A stretch of DNA of 41,187 nucleotides from Seison nebaliae (GCA_023231475.1 JALJEE010001992.1:1-41187), one strand, 5' to 3'. Positions 1 through 10,332 are shown, counted from the stretch's first letter. Translations and numbers: made by a program. The notes: generated by a model not told the origin, from the letters alone.

Positions 1-286
1 AATTTTAATCGAATCGTGTTCGATATGCAGAAGAAAAAAAGAAATTCTGATAAAAAACATGAGAAATTTATTATTAGATTAGAACAGATATATTATGAAA
101 TCATGAAATGAATTATTTGTCAACAAAAACCGTTTCAAAATTGACAATATATATATATATTTTTTTCATAATAATTCATTTCATGATTTCATAATATATC
201 TGTTCTAATCTAATAATAAATTTCTCATGTTTTTTATCAGAATTTCTTTTTTTGTTCTGCATATCGAACACGATTCGATTAAAATT
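1..286. repeat. Long foldback (inverted-repeat) element, cut by the window edge
   Basis: Bases 1-117 are repeated in reverse complement at about 170-286, with one visible mismatch (near base 33) and a spacer of roughly 50 bp that holds an (AT)n run. The arms would form a hairpin of about 115 bp. The near identity of the arms points to a recent foldback or MITE-type element, or an active palindrome. The outer end of the left arm is the window edge, so target duplications cannot be checked. No coding capacity is seen. Confidence 0.9.
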
Positions 287-343
287 ATATAATTATATTA
301 TATATATAAGTTAAGATATAATAAGAAATGGAATTAATATCAT

Positions 344-769
344 CTAAACCTCAAAAGTTATACAAATCTTTTTCGACTTCAATTTCTCTTTAATATTTTC
401 GAAAATTTGAGAATATGTAGTTTCGAGAGTTTCTTTTAATTGGTAACGGTTTGGCAGTCGAATACTTGATTCATGCGAAAATTGAATCAAATATTCATTC
501 TTTACAAACTGATTTGAAGCACCAGATGTAATGATAGCTTTTCCTAATAAATTCGTTAATTTTTTTCTTTGCTGGAATGTAAATTTTCCGTTATTCTCCA
601 ACAATCGAGTATGTAATTCTGAATGATAATGTTTTAAGTGACTCATTCTTTGAGCACTGTTTATTTGTTTTATTTTTTTCCCACAGATGACATTACCATT
701 CTCCACTAAACAAACTGAGTTTTTCTTATTTGGGGAGTCTCGAAAATATTGATGAACTGCACTTCTTCA
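344..769 (-). mobile_element. BED-finger / hAT transposase N-terminal fragment
   Basis: On the minus strand the reading frame runs from a VHQYFRDSP segment, typical of the start of a BED zinc finger, through CLVENGNVICGKKI (the Cys pair) and HLKHYH-like histidines. It then passes into IITSGASNQFVKNEYLIQF and LPNRYQLKETL, which match the hAT pattern of a central region followed by a conserved L-P-(S/N)-R helix before the catalytic domain. The frame ends at ITFEV, where hAT enzymes would continue into the first catalytic Asp region; a stop lies just N-terminal of the BED start. The DDE core and dimerisation domain are absent, so this is a truncated DNA-transposon fossil. It lies next to the foldback repeat and the pogo relic, which suggests nested insertions. 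Confidence 0.65.
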
Positions 770-1045
770 ATTTATCATATTATGTTGATCAATAATTAAT
801 TCTATTAAAGTCTGAATCTTAAACCATGCGGTTAAACGATGGACATCAAGCAGTCGACTAATAGCATTGTTTGAAGTATTTTAAAGATTATAAACGTTGG
901 CTTATCTTCTAATATTTGTCAAATATTTTAATCGTCTTTCGTCTAAAATGGTTTAATTAAGGCCTCAAAGACATTCGTCTTTCAGAGATATATTGTATTG
1001 ACAGATTTTCTATACAAAAATTCGTCTCTACTAGAGATTATTAAA
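770..1045. other. Short AT-rich gap between two transposon relics
   Basis: No coding or RNA signal is seen. The stretch probably belongs to the non-coding ends of the flanking hAT and pogo remnants, but no convincing terminal repeat was found. Confidence 0.4.
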
Positions 1046-1564
1046 ATGGTAAGGAATTACGTACGAAAAACGGAGAAACTAGATAGTGCGAAAATGGACT
1101 TAGCATTAGAGGAATATGATAAAAGAAAGAAAAGTATAAGAGGAGCGGCAAAGTAGTTTGGAATTCCTTATGCAACATTATCTCGAAAAATTAGAACGAA
1201 TAAGGAGAATCTAGATCAGAATATGATGGTTTTCACATCAACTGAAGAAGGTTCGTTCTGTGAGCATTTAAAGATTTATTCCCACTTCAACATAACCATA
1301 ACTGAATAAGATTTTAGAATCATAATTGGAAATTATTTACAAAGAACGAACCGAAATGTGAAAATTTTTGTGAATAATATTCCGGGAAAGGATTGGTTTT
1401 ACGGATTCTTAAAAAGAAATCCCTCAATGTCAAACAAACTCACGCGCACAATTTGATTGCGAAGAAGTATTATCAATGTGGATCTGATGCATTTATACAT
1501 AAGCAACGTTAAAGATTCATTGGAAGACGTCGATCGAGAATTTGGAAGAATTTTTGATCGCTAA
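1046..1564 (+). mobile_element. pogo/Tigger-type transposase relic (CENP-B-like DNA-binding half only)
   Basis: A single frame from the ATG at 1046 starts MVRNYVRKTEK and continues with IRGAAK, a stop, then FGIPYATLSRKIR: the psq/CENP-B helix-turn-helix signature. Further on, after another stop, comes NNIPGKDWFYGFLKRNPSMS and then SLEDVDREF, the second helix-turn-helix (HTH_Tnp/CENP-B type) of pogo and Tigger transposases. Three internal stops interrupt the frame before its final stop, but no frameshift is needed. The DDE endonuclease domain that should follow is missing. It is therefore a decayed, internally deleted plain DNA transposon. A domesticated gene is unlikely because of the stops. 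Terminal repeats were not located. Confidence 0.75.
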
Positions 1565-2624
1565 TTATTAGGAAAGAGTTTTTTAAAGCATTTTGAGGAG
1601 AATATTGAATCGATTACCCCTAAAAGCAGCCAAGATCAGAAATACTTGATCCTGATTTGAATTTAGCGGAGCAATTTGACAAAGAAAATTCGGAACCATA
1701 ATGTATTTTTGTATATGTTGTAAGTGATAATGAAAAGTATATTTCATTAACATCACCAAATCCCACAAAAACCCTTATGAGAAACGACCTTCTATATTAA
1801 TGGCTAATACGTCATTTATAAAAGGAAAGAGGAGTTCTTGATGGATGACTTTATGTGAATAACACTAATCGTACGATAACGATTATATATCTATATACAT
1901 ATAATGTGTTATCTATATAGATATATCAAATAAAGTGTACTCGTTCAAATTGCTTCCGCGCAGCCCACTGCTAACACATGGTAGCAGCGAGTGGCTTTGT
2001 AAGGCATTTGTAATTAATTTTTTTTCGGCAATTAAACTTTCTAAAAATTTGACAGATTCTAAATAATGAATTAGTCCGCTTCTATGGAGATTTTCAAACA
2101 TTTTCAAAACATCTTATAATGAGAACAAATTGAATTTTTTTTGGCCAAATAAGCTTACTGTTAGTCGATCAACATCATAATCAAAAATATTTTAAAATGG
2201 CTGCAACTTTTTTCTTATTTAAAATTCGATAAAAATGAATTCATACTGTGAAAGTACGTATTTTCTAAAACCTATAAAACTATTTTAAAAGAAATTTACA
2301 TATTAGGAAAATGATATAGGGCTAATAAAAAGAAGCTTGCTACGAAGTGTCTAATTTTGCCCCAATGTTTCATTTTGCCATACAAGGCGGTACTGAGAAT
2401 TTGAATGATAATGATATGACTTTTCCTGACATCATTTCAATTATGAACAGTAACCGAAATTAGGTGGATCTTTTTTTTCCTTGACAATCTAGAACGATTG
2501 CCGAAAAATTAGAATAGAAAGAAGAATTAGATGATAGAAAAAAAGAAATGATTAGTGTCGAATAAATTTATTGGCTGAAATAGAATATAAGAGTTAAATA
2601 AATTTATTGAGATTCCATTCCTTG
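1565..2624. other. Gene-free stretch, probably transposon debris
   Basis: Only short spurious frames are present. A GC-richer patch near 1955-2000 and a motif near 2350-2385 reading like taattttgccccaatg and tcattttgccat recall subterminal motifs of pogo-type elements, but no second copy was found to confirm an end. Otherwise AT-rich with nothing recognisable. Confidence 0.4.
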
Positions 2625-3067
2625 TTATCCCTTCGATATCTTGATCTGACTGAGACAACCACCACAGGCCTCGAAATAAGGACTGCAAACATTATTTGTC
2701 ATAATTCGCAGCAGGGTTCCAATATTGCCAACACAAATCGATGTCACTCGGACATATGGTACCATACACCAAATTTGGAAGAGAGCGACAGAAGCGAACA
2801 CCGTAGCCCATCCACAACCACAACAGCAACAACATAAGCCTTGGATGGTCATATACCAACATCGCTTCCAACATTCGAAGATTTTTCGAGTACAATCCCA
2901 TGCACAATCGCATGATCGAATACCTTTTGGTTCTCCGAAAACCTCATCAAATTCCACCTGTAAATGAATGAAGGAAAGATGAAGAGTTAGAGGTGGGGAA
3001 CTTTCAAATTATCATGGAGACTATTTGGATCTCGATTATCATCATCACTAGTTTTCATACAAGCCAT
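2625..3067 (-). CDS. Caveolin, unusually cysteine-rich
   Basis: Two exons (3002-3067 and 2625-2957) joined by a 44-bp GT-AG intron give 132 residues. The splice recreates the caveolin signature order: NRDPNSLHDNLKVEFDEVF (compare the DRDP...LKV.FEDV motif), then EPKGIRS, the scaffolding-like segment at about 38-58, the hydrophobic hairpin at about 60-95 ending in IWCMVP, and the C-terminal NNVCSPYFEACGGCLSQIKI. Caveolins are hairpin membrane proteins that oligomerise and shape caveolae at the plasma membrane. The start ATG was chosen because the acidic N-terminus then leads directly into the RDP motif. Odd: 17 of 132 residues are Cys, including five in a row at 64-68 inside the membrane hairpin; usual caveolins carry three palmitoylated Cys nearer the C-terminus. 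The protein is a little shorter than the vertebrate 150-180 residues. Confidence 0.85.
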
Positions 3068-3577
3068 TTTGACTGAGTTTTTTTAGAAAGTTCTAGATGG
3101 AAACTTTTCGATGAAATTTTATTTGATTTTCACTACTAGCCCATTAGTCCAAATCGATTTACTATTAATGTGAGTGGAATGTTATGACAACGGAATTTGA
3201 TTGTTATAAACTCAACATTTTAAGCAATCATTTCCCAAAAACGCGTTGAAATGTGTTCCTATCGTTACGCAATTCATATTGGAACTCCGAGTGAAGTGGG
3301 CGTACACGAGAGTTAAGGTATCGAAGCATAATTTCGGAAGATATAAACGCCATATCATTACAATTTTCAAGTGCCTACCAACCGTACAATAACATGTAGA
3401 TTCATGGACGAATTTTTCGTGTTAGATTATATGAGTTCCCTCCATACAATATGTTCTTCAAACTAGAAGAAATATCGAATTAAAAATCTCTTCAATACAA
3501 CAAATGATTTAATGAGTTCTCTACAATTACTTCAATTTATTTACTCAAATTTCTTAGGTTAATAATTCCTCAAGGTC
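3068..3577. other. Gap between synaptotagmin 3' end and caveolin start
   Basis: About 510 bp lying downstream of the synaptotagmin stop and upstream of the caveolin start, both on the minus strand. It should hold the caveolin promoter. No clear TATA box or other gene is seen. Confidence 0.4.
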
Positions 3578-5292
3578 TTATTCCGATTCATCTTTTTCAT
3601 CCGGCATCTTTAACTCCAATTGATACCAATTCATACCATTCTCTACAAACTGTGAAATGGGGGCATCTTCACTTCCAATGAAAATATGTCCTAAGGATTG
3701 TTCCAAACCTGTTCGGGGGAAAACACACAAAATTTGAGTGACAAACACGATTTGTGAGAAATTGGAGTTTGCGAAACTTGTTTTTGAGAATGCGATTACT
3801 TCGATCAGTACCATATATTCCTTCATCTTTTCGAAGAGATCGAAGTTGAAATTGGTAAAATATCTCACAGGAATACTACTATGAAGTGTAGCGGCTCGAC
3901 CTCTCTTCAGGACGAGTGGTTCACCTTTCCATATGAGAATGGCTCGAATGTAAAAATCTTTCGATTTGATCATTTCGAAAAAGTGGAAAAAATTAACTGT
4001 AAGTTACTCGACTGGCCAGAACTCGTTGGAAATGACGAATAGAAATCTTAAGTAATCTTTCATCATCTGATATACAAACTTGCATTTCCAACATGTACAC
4101 AGCATCCTACAAAACTCAAATTCATGCAACTTTTATTTTTCGATATGGTCATGGAAACGTTGGAAAAAGAGATAACAATCATCTCATTAATGCACCAAAA
4201 ATGTATGTTAAATTGAATGACAATCATCATTAAAACAAGTTTCTTATAAAAATTTCAGATATTAACATTCTGTTCGGGTATCAAATCTCGCCATACGATT
4301 TTTCCATAAGCCAGACTTTGCAGTGCCCCCGTATCACTTAATGCATAGATGGTGGAGCCAATACAAACTGGATCGTCTTCATTCGTATTAGTATCGAATA
4401 TCGTCAATTTTAAATAGCGTTCTGTAATGTTACTTTCTGGTACCTAATTCTGGAGGTCAGATTTTATTGATGTTTAAGAGGAAACTTCGAAATTGAGAGA
4501 TTCGTGATAATTTGGATTTCTGCCTTTAACAACATTCGTTTGCTTGTAATCTTTGTCTGGTAATAATTGGACACTGGATGAGAAGGAATGATGGAAATGT
4601 TGGAGAAGAAATTAAACCGCACGAAAGTTTCTGGCGATAATGGTGTTGCACCTGCCAAATTTGCTGCTTTTATCACCGTCACTCTTAAACGGATGAAGTT
4701 CACACATTCTAAAGCAAACCAAATCCTTCCCATCGTACTCACTGGTAACGTTGTAGTTTTATAATCGAAATTTGTCCTTTCCGGTTCTCGTTCATATTTC
4801 ATGTCGTTAACTGTTACTTCAGCTCGAATTACATTCTCATCTTCAACATATCGATCTCTTTAAATGATTTTTCGTTAGTCGAACATGACGATTGTATTAT
4901 ATTTTAACTGTGCAGTCAATTTCTTTTTTTCCGCACCAACAAAACGAGGTCTGAAAAATCATTTTATTTACTTCTATAACCAAATCGAATTAAACGTCAG
5001 TGGAACAAGTCTAAAAAAATAAAATTGGATCTTCTTCTCACAATTAAGTAAACCCTCGAGGGATGCATTTCATGTTGTCATACAACCAAATTGCATACAT
5101 TCCTAATAGTAACAAGAGAAGACCGAATACCACTAGAATGATATAAGCTTATTTATTATGTAGTTTACTGAAATGAAAGACTGTCAAACTTCCACCTGTC
5201 GCGAAATTAGTGGGTGGGGGAACGGGTTGAGATAAATCTGAAAATATTAATTGTTCATTCGCAAAATTCGCATTATCCAAATCGAGATCCAT
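3578..5292 (-). CDS. Synaptotagmin-like protein (TM + C2A + C2B), calcium ligands largely lost
   Basis: Minus-strand exons: 5196-5292, 5054-5147, probable 15-nt microexon 4996-5010, 4909-4950, 4575-4857, 4486-4542, 4267-4443, 3998-4106, 3778-3957, 3578-3708. All joins are GT-AG and in phase, giving about 394 residues, a normal synaptotagmin length. Order: short extracellular/lumenal N-terminus, one membrane helix (AYIILVVFGLLLLLLGMYAI) followed by a juxtamembrane Cys, linker, C2A starting at MGRIWFALE, and C2B. Family members tether vesicles and trigger Ca2+-dependent fusion. C2A retains NPNYHESLNFEV and IFDTNTNEDD but has PETFVRF where SDPYV is usual. In C2B the loop DYDxxGxxDxIG is replaced by AFSKTSLEQSLG, so its acidic ligands are gone. 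It is probably a Ca2+-independent member. The exact class is not assignable. One intron is only 32 bp (4543-4574). Confidence 0.8.
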
Positions 5293-5734
5293 TTCTCATG
5301 GAAATTCTATTTTAAACAATTGAAAATTGGGAAATTCATATACTCTTTCAATTCTCCTTCTTTCAATAAGGCGAGACAAATTTTAACAAAGCATTTATTA
5401 GAAAATATTATAATAAATATATCAGAAAAACTCTCTCATAGAACAGAAATTATCAGAAAATTTTTCAAGAAAAAGTTCAGTAAAAAATTCTCTTATAAAA
5501 ATTTTATTAAAAAATTTTTCCATGAAAATTTTCCTGGAAATTTAAATAATGTTTATATTAGTTACTCAATTTTCTTTTATCAAATTAAAAATGAATTTAA
5601 TTGATGTTCTAATCGCTGGGCCGGGCTTCCTTAAGGGCGCCAAAATTTGGTGTTGAGATTTGTGTGTTTTTTTTCTGATTTCCTAAAGAGATTTCTAAAA
5701 AAGACAGATTGGAAAATGGAGGATGGAAGAGATT
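5293..5734. other. Low-complexity AT-rich spacer with a short GC-rich patch
   Basis: About 5440-5560 is a degenerate array of A/T blocks (repeated aaaattttt-like units) whose plus-strand reading is only Lys/Phe-rich noise. A sharply GC-richer patch at about 5613-5642 (gctgggccgggcttcctta) stands out from the AT background but matches nothing recognised. It lies upstream of the minus-strand synaptotagmin start and so may contain its promoter. Confidence 0.45.
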
Positions 5735-6238
5735 TTATGAGAACATTATTGTATCTGATGTGGGATTGTATGTAAATGGTTGTTGGGAATTGAGATGGAT
5801 TCCATCTTTGAACGTTTGCTACAAGAGAGAATTATATTATGAAATTTACGGTGAAATTAAAAATGTTACCGGATACCATAACTTCTTCGGTGTTTCGACA
5901 TTTCCTTTGTTTAACGATTGGTAGTATTCGAGTTTCTTATCCAAATCATCTAATGTTAACGATCTGTTGGATATAGAGAGGTTAAACAACAAAGGAATTA
6001 ATTGAATTAACGAGAAATTTTGACGATTGTCTAATGGTTGTCTGTCTGTTAATTCGTTCTTTTTATGGTTTGTTAATAGAGATAATTCATCTTTCGACAC
6101 ACTCAGAGTATGACGACAATGTTCGTCAGACAATTTCCCCATTACGTTATGTCGGTCAATTTGACGGAAGGTTGGTAGTTTGGGATGGTAAAGTTCCGTT
6201 TTAACTGAATTCAATGAGACATTAACATGATGTGTCAT
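5735..6238 (-). CDS. Unknown 150-residue protein, two exons
   Basis: Exon 5870-6238 begins MTHHVNVSLNS and stays open for 123 codons. A 51-bp GT-AG intron (5819-5869, phase 0) leads to exon 5735-5818, ending NPTSDTIMFS. Without the splice the frame runs into the intron and stops, so the short second exon is inferred from the intron size and phase that recur in this window. The protein is hydrophilic, with no signal peptide, membrane helix or familiar motif; the middle is Leu/Asn-rich (LIQLIPLLFNLSISNRSLT). I do not recognise the family. It lies on the same strand as synaptotagmin, about 440 bp upstream of it. Confidence 0.5.
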
Positions 6239-6733
6239 GGTCTATGGTAGTTGGGGGCGGGGGTGTAAAGTAAAAGTTGAGAGGCGAAAGAAACGAAAAC
6301 TAAATCAGCCAGTAAATAGAGTTTACTTAACAAATCATTGACCTTTATCCAAACTTTCCATTGTGATGTTAAGGGATTATAGATGTAAAGAAACTCGAAA
6401 GAATATCCAAAGGATTGGGGGAGAATTTATCCAGTGAATTCTGTGCAAAATGACCTTCGATAATAAGGCAAATAATTCATAAATAAGAAGTTTCCATAGT
6501 AAATCAGTTTTGAATCGTCAATAAAAAGTGAAGAATGAAGAAAAGAAAGAAGTTTTATTTCCCTAAAACCAACTTCTTCAGCGAGCAATTTATTTACCAC
6601 AACTAATATTTAATAAAGATAAAATAAAATTCTCATAATGCAAATAATGAATTATTCACAACACTTTCCCGTCTCCCTCCCAAAGAACGAGTGTTTCGGG
6701 GACGATAACTTTTAAATCAGTTATTAGTATTTG
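6239..6733. other. Intergenic, nothing recognised
   Basis: About 495 bp of A-rich sequence between two minus-strand coding regions. It should contain the promoter of the 5735-6238 gene and the 3' end of the next one. No repeat or RNA gene is seen. Confidence 0.4.
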
Positions 6734-7057
6734 TTATCCCAAAAATATACTACGACTTGGCACAATTTTCACTTTGTTGATACTACCCAATAATCGTTTT
6801 AATTCATTTCTTGATCGGATTGGACGCCATCCAGGTAAAGGATTCTTCGAATCTTCCTTCGTCTTGTATGAGTATCGTTTCTTCTTCAGTAACAATGGAA
6901 GGAGTCGATTCATTCGATGGAAATTAAACTGAGTGTGACTTTTGTATTGTTGTTCGTTCACAGGCCACGTCGATATGGGAATGTTGGAGTATATTGACTC
7001 GGAGTAAAACATCCTCATCAAACTACATAGACAAATGCACAAAATATTCAATGTCAT
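6734..7057 (-). CDS. Possible small secreted protein
   Basis: The frame is open from an upstream ATG at 7120, but the ATG at 7057 gives MTLNILCICLCSLMRMFYSE, a plausible signal peptide, followed by about 85 basic residues ending SRSIFLG. The downstream part has several dibasic or tribasic stretches (KKKR, KRLLG) and the segment NPLPGWRPIRSRNELKRLLG. It could be a peptide precursor or simply a terminal exon of an unmodelled gene. No family is recognised and no intron was resolved. Evidence is only the open frame plus the signal-like N-terminus. Confidence 0.33.
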   Translation of the reverse strand: MTLNILCICLCSLMRMFYSESIYSNIPISTWPVNEQQYKSHTQFNFHRMNRLLPLLLKKKRYSYKTKEDSKNPLPGWRPIRSRNELKRLLGSINKVKIVPSRSIFLG

Positions 7058-7120
7058 CATGTCTGAGAGAAATTGTTGGAAGAGTGGGTTGTCGAATAAA
7101 TGACGACCAACAAATTTCAA

Positions 7121-8016
7121 TTTTCTTTAAACTAAAAATTTTTGTGACGATTCTACATTCACGAACTTTTATGTTTCCGTTTTCTAATGACTTTCTAATG
7201 ATGATTCTGAAATTTTAGCAATGTCATGAATTAGGTTTCTTCTCATCAATCTAATGATGATGATGAAATGATGCACCTCATCGGCCTTCTCATCAGCCGA
7301 AAGAGCTTAAAGAATAAATTGGAAATGGGAATCATTATCCATGCTTCATTCCATTACACTGAATTTGATTTTCATTCTTCGATATCATCAAACATTCGTT
7401 CTGATTCCAACTCGTTTACGAAATAATTCAAACGAATTAACCAAATTTACGTTTCAATTAATTGGAGATTTTTTGGATACATGAATTAATCACACGGTCG
7501 ACATATTAAACTTCTTAATGAAAATAATTCAAATCGACAACTGTGATGGAAGAATGAGTTTATATAATTCCTATCATTTAAATCCGTCATCTATTTCTAG
7601 TCTACTTCTCTGACTTCCAACTAAAATGTCGGCCAATTCAGTCTGTTATTCTGATTTAGATTCTGCTAGTATTAATAATAAATTTAACACTAAAAATATT
7701 TAACTGAAACTGTTTCATGTAACAATAAGTGGGATAATAAGAAAACTTAATTTAAAGAAATAGAACAATTCTCAAGTTTTAACTAATCGTACATGTTCTA
7801 GGTTGTAGAACATTTCCAGGATGAAATTGAATGAAATGTAAAATTTATATTATTCATATTCAACTGTTGTTGTTAACTTGTTACTAGTGTTAAGACGAAA
7901 AAGGTGGTTTATTGAATAACAAATTAGTAAGACAAGAATCGTTTATAATTTCAATTATCGATTAAAAATATTGAAAAAAAATTAAGTAAAATTTAAAGAT
8001 TGGAAAATTTTATTAA
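7121..8016. other. Intergenic, nothing recognised
   Basis: About 900 bp of AT-rich sequence with no convincing exon on either strand, ending at the MITE insertion. It should include the promoter of the minus-strand frame at 6734-7057 if that frame is real. Confidence 0.4.
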
Positions 8017-8375
8017 CAAGGGAAGTACCCATGTTACAACTTCGCAAACTAGTTGAAAAAAATTAGAGAGCTGTGAAAAATAATGTAACAACCCTATGCA
8101 AAAAATCAGCTGCGACTTTTTTACTGGCGGTAATGAAAATTCAAAATTTGTGCTCAATATAAAATTGTTATGTGTTCAAATTAATTAAATTTATGTATAC
8201 TTTTATAATATTAATTATACATAAATTTAATTAATTTGATAAATTTCATAAATTTTATACTTCGCCAGTAAAAAAGTCGCAGCTGATTTTTTGCATAGGG
8301 TTGTTACATTATTTTTCACACCTCTGTAATTTTTTTCAACTAGTTTGCAAAGTTGTAACATGGGTACTTCCCTTG
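8017..8375. mobile_element. Harbinger/PIF-like MITE with long terminal inverted repeats
   Basis: The element starts CAAGGGAAGTACCCATGTT and ends with its reverse complement. The arms (about 8017-8134 and 8260-8375) match over about 115 bp with a few mismatches. It is flanked on both sides by TAA (8014-8016 and 8376-8378), a 3-bp TWA-type target duplication of the kind made by PIF/Harbinger transposases. A second, inner palindrome built around attaatta / tatgtata sequences lies at about 8175-8245. No coding capacity exists, so it is non-autonomous. The family call rests on the 3-bp duplication only. Confidence 0.75.
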
Positions 8376-8378
8376 TAA

Positions 8379-8783
8379 GCAGACGATGTAGTATGATATG
8401 TTAATAACTTTAAATAATGTTAATCAGAATAATAAAAATATAGTGGATAAGAGGGAAAATGATATGTAAAGACTTAAAATGAGTAAAAGACAGATATCTC
8501 ATGATAATCTGCTTGTGGTGGACTCAATCGTTAAGCACAAAAGATATTTTTCTTCATAAATTTCAAGTTGTCAAATTGTTAACGAGGAAAATCCATCAAC
8601 CTTAATCGATAAAGTACGATGTAAATTTAAACAAATGCTTCAATTCTTGCCCATTCTGTGGAAAGTGTGAAATTCAAATTTATTCTATTGGAATTTGTTG
8701 TTCTATTAAAAAAAGAGACTCTTCATTTTGAGAACAAAAAAATAGAAAGAAAAGTGTATTCGATCGGTAATCCGTCAGCAGGT
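8379..8783. other. Spacer between MITE and ERCC1 3' end
   Basis: About 400 bp, AT-rich, with no gene seen. It should contain the ERCC1 3' untranslated region on the minus strand. Confidence 0.4.
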
Positions 8784-9527
8784 TCATTTTTGTTTAAGGA
8801 ATGGTTTATTTAATAAAAGTCGCAATCTTTCTGTTTTAATTGCTCCTATTCCCGAACATTTAGCAATATCATCATCTTTCGCATTCGCCAAATTCTTCAA
8901 ATTGTCAAATTGTTTCAACAGTTCATCGATATCGTTTACTGTAAATTTTGAAAATTTGTTCATGGTATGATGGAAATTCATTTGATGGGAAAGTTTGGGA
9001 GAATTGAGGATTTCAATGATGGTCGTCGTTTCACATTTCTTATTTCGTCGTTGAACTTCTTCACTGATCACTTGTAAATGACGATAGTGTTGTGCCGAAA
9101 TATTTCCATATTTACTTAAAATGATAATATAAGTTGCAATATCTTCGAATGTAAATCCAACGAGTAATTTAAAGTTTTTATCGATACATAATTTATTCAA
9201 TTCATTGAGACATTCAGCTGGTAGTGTTGTATTGTCTTTTTGAGGGAGATCGATATGAAGTAAGAGAATAAATTGAAGATCTTGTCCTCTATCTTCGACG
9301 GATGTGGCACTGGTTAATCGTTCGGTGATATACACCGAATTCGCCAGATGATATCTCAAACTCAAATAATAACAACAACAAATTAATTTTCCATTGTTGA
9401 TTGGATGGAAATCGCCTATGATATCATCATATTCCCATTTGATTTCATTCAAATGTTTTAACAATGAATTATTCCCTTTCTGTCTCGTATTCACCAACAA
9501 CTTACCATCTCCCAATCCTAATGACAT
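8784..9527 (-). CDS. ERCC1: DNA excision repair protein ERCC1
   Basis: A single exon of 247 residues. The start LLVNTRQKGNNSLLKHLNEI matches the ERCC1 core start (V.PRQ.GNP.LK...), followed by KWEYDDIIGDF and YYLSLRYHLANSVYITERL, very close to the family LFLSLRYH...YI..RL. The C-terminus carries the tandem helix-hairpin-helix: FTVNDIDELLKQF...CSGIGAIKTERLRLLLNKPFL (CxGIG and the final PFL are diagnostic). ERCC1 is the non-catalytic partner of XPF/ERCC4; the pair cuts 5' of lesions in nucleotide excision repair and acts in crosslink repair. The N-terminal extension of vertebrate ERCC1 is missing, so the protein is close to the minimal core (central domain plus HhH2). The start was taken at the first ATG after upstream stops. 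No intron is present, unlike most neighbours. Confidence 0.92.
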   Translation of the reverse strand: MSLGLGDGKLLVNTRQKGNNSLLKHLNEIKWEYDDIIGDFHPINNGKLICCCYYLSLRYHLANSVYITERLTSATSVEDRGQDLQFILLLHIDLPQKDNTTLPAECLNELNKLCIDKNFKLLVGFTFEDIATYIIILSKYGNISAQHYRHLQVISEEVQRRNKKCETTTIIEILNSPKLSHQMNFHHTMNKFSKFTVNDIDELLKQFDNLKNLANAKDDDIAKCSGIGAIKTERLRLLLNKPFLKQK

Positions 9528-10332
9528 CAGTCCTTTCTTTAATTAATTTAAACTTCAGATTAAAATTCCTCAATTGGCAAACGTTTCTTTTTTAAAATAA
9601 TTTATTTTAAAATATCAAAAGCCAAGAAATGCCATGGAATATCATTTTGTATAATAATTTAATTTTCAGTCCCTCACAGATTATGGGATAAGACCTGGGA
9701 TATTATTTTTTTTAAAGTTGAGAAAAAAGTATAACGAGGCTAATTACACTATCTGATTTTAATTTGCTGATCGTTAGTCAAATAAAATTACCAATGTTCA
9801 TTAATGATTATTACCATGTACATAATCATAAACCAATTACGTATAACAGAATAAGAATGTTATCTGGCTATATTGCACATTAATCGATGTGTCTGTATTT
9901 TTAAGAAAATGCTTATGTTAAAAAAAGTTTGCAAAAACACAAAAAAATATTGAATATTAAATTATTTGAATAGAAAGAGAAATATTCTTCTCTCTTATTC
10001 GTGAGTGGATCAATGTAAAATTTAAAAATAATTATAAACGTCACAATTGTGAACGTCGATGTTTTGTCTCTTGTCTTTCGACAAACATAATTTTATTATT
10101 GTTGAGAATACGATATCCTGTCTCAAGAACATCTTAAAACTTACTTTGAAGATTTTAATGAACAAATATTTCATATTTATCCACTATCTATTCATTGACG
10201 AGTTTTTTTAATTTCTATTTAAACAGTGACTGTCACCATAAGAAATTAACATTCTTATTTTATTATAAACTTTTCTCCCAGCCGAACGTATTGGAAATTA
10301 ACAGTTGACGTTCGATATAATTTGTTCGACGC
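9528..10332. other. Divergent intergenic region ERCC1 / SLC6
   Basis: About 800 bp between two divergently transcribed genes, so it should carry both promoters. No TATA box is certain. Near its right end is a strong pyrimidine-AG acceptor (separate entry). Confidence 0.45.
10271..10281 (+). promoter_or_regulatory. Splice-acceptor-like tract before the SLC6 start
   Basis: The sequence ttttctcccag stands 52 bp before the SLC6 ATG. It has the form of a strong 3' splice site, implying either a 5' UTR intron or a trans-splicing acceptor for a spliced leader. A similar tract precedes the ULP1 start. Confidence 0.4.

Noticed and set aside
5251-5604. Plus-strand Lys/Phe-rich open frame
   Set aside because: Low-complexity A/T repeats read in sense; it also overlaps the first synaptotagmin exon on the other strand.
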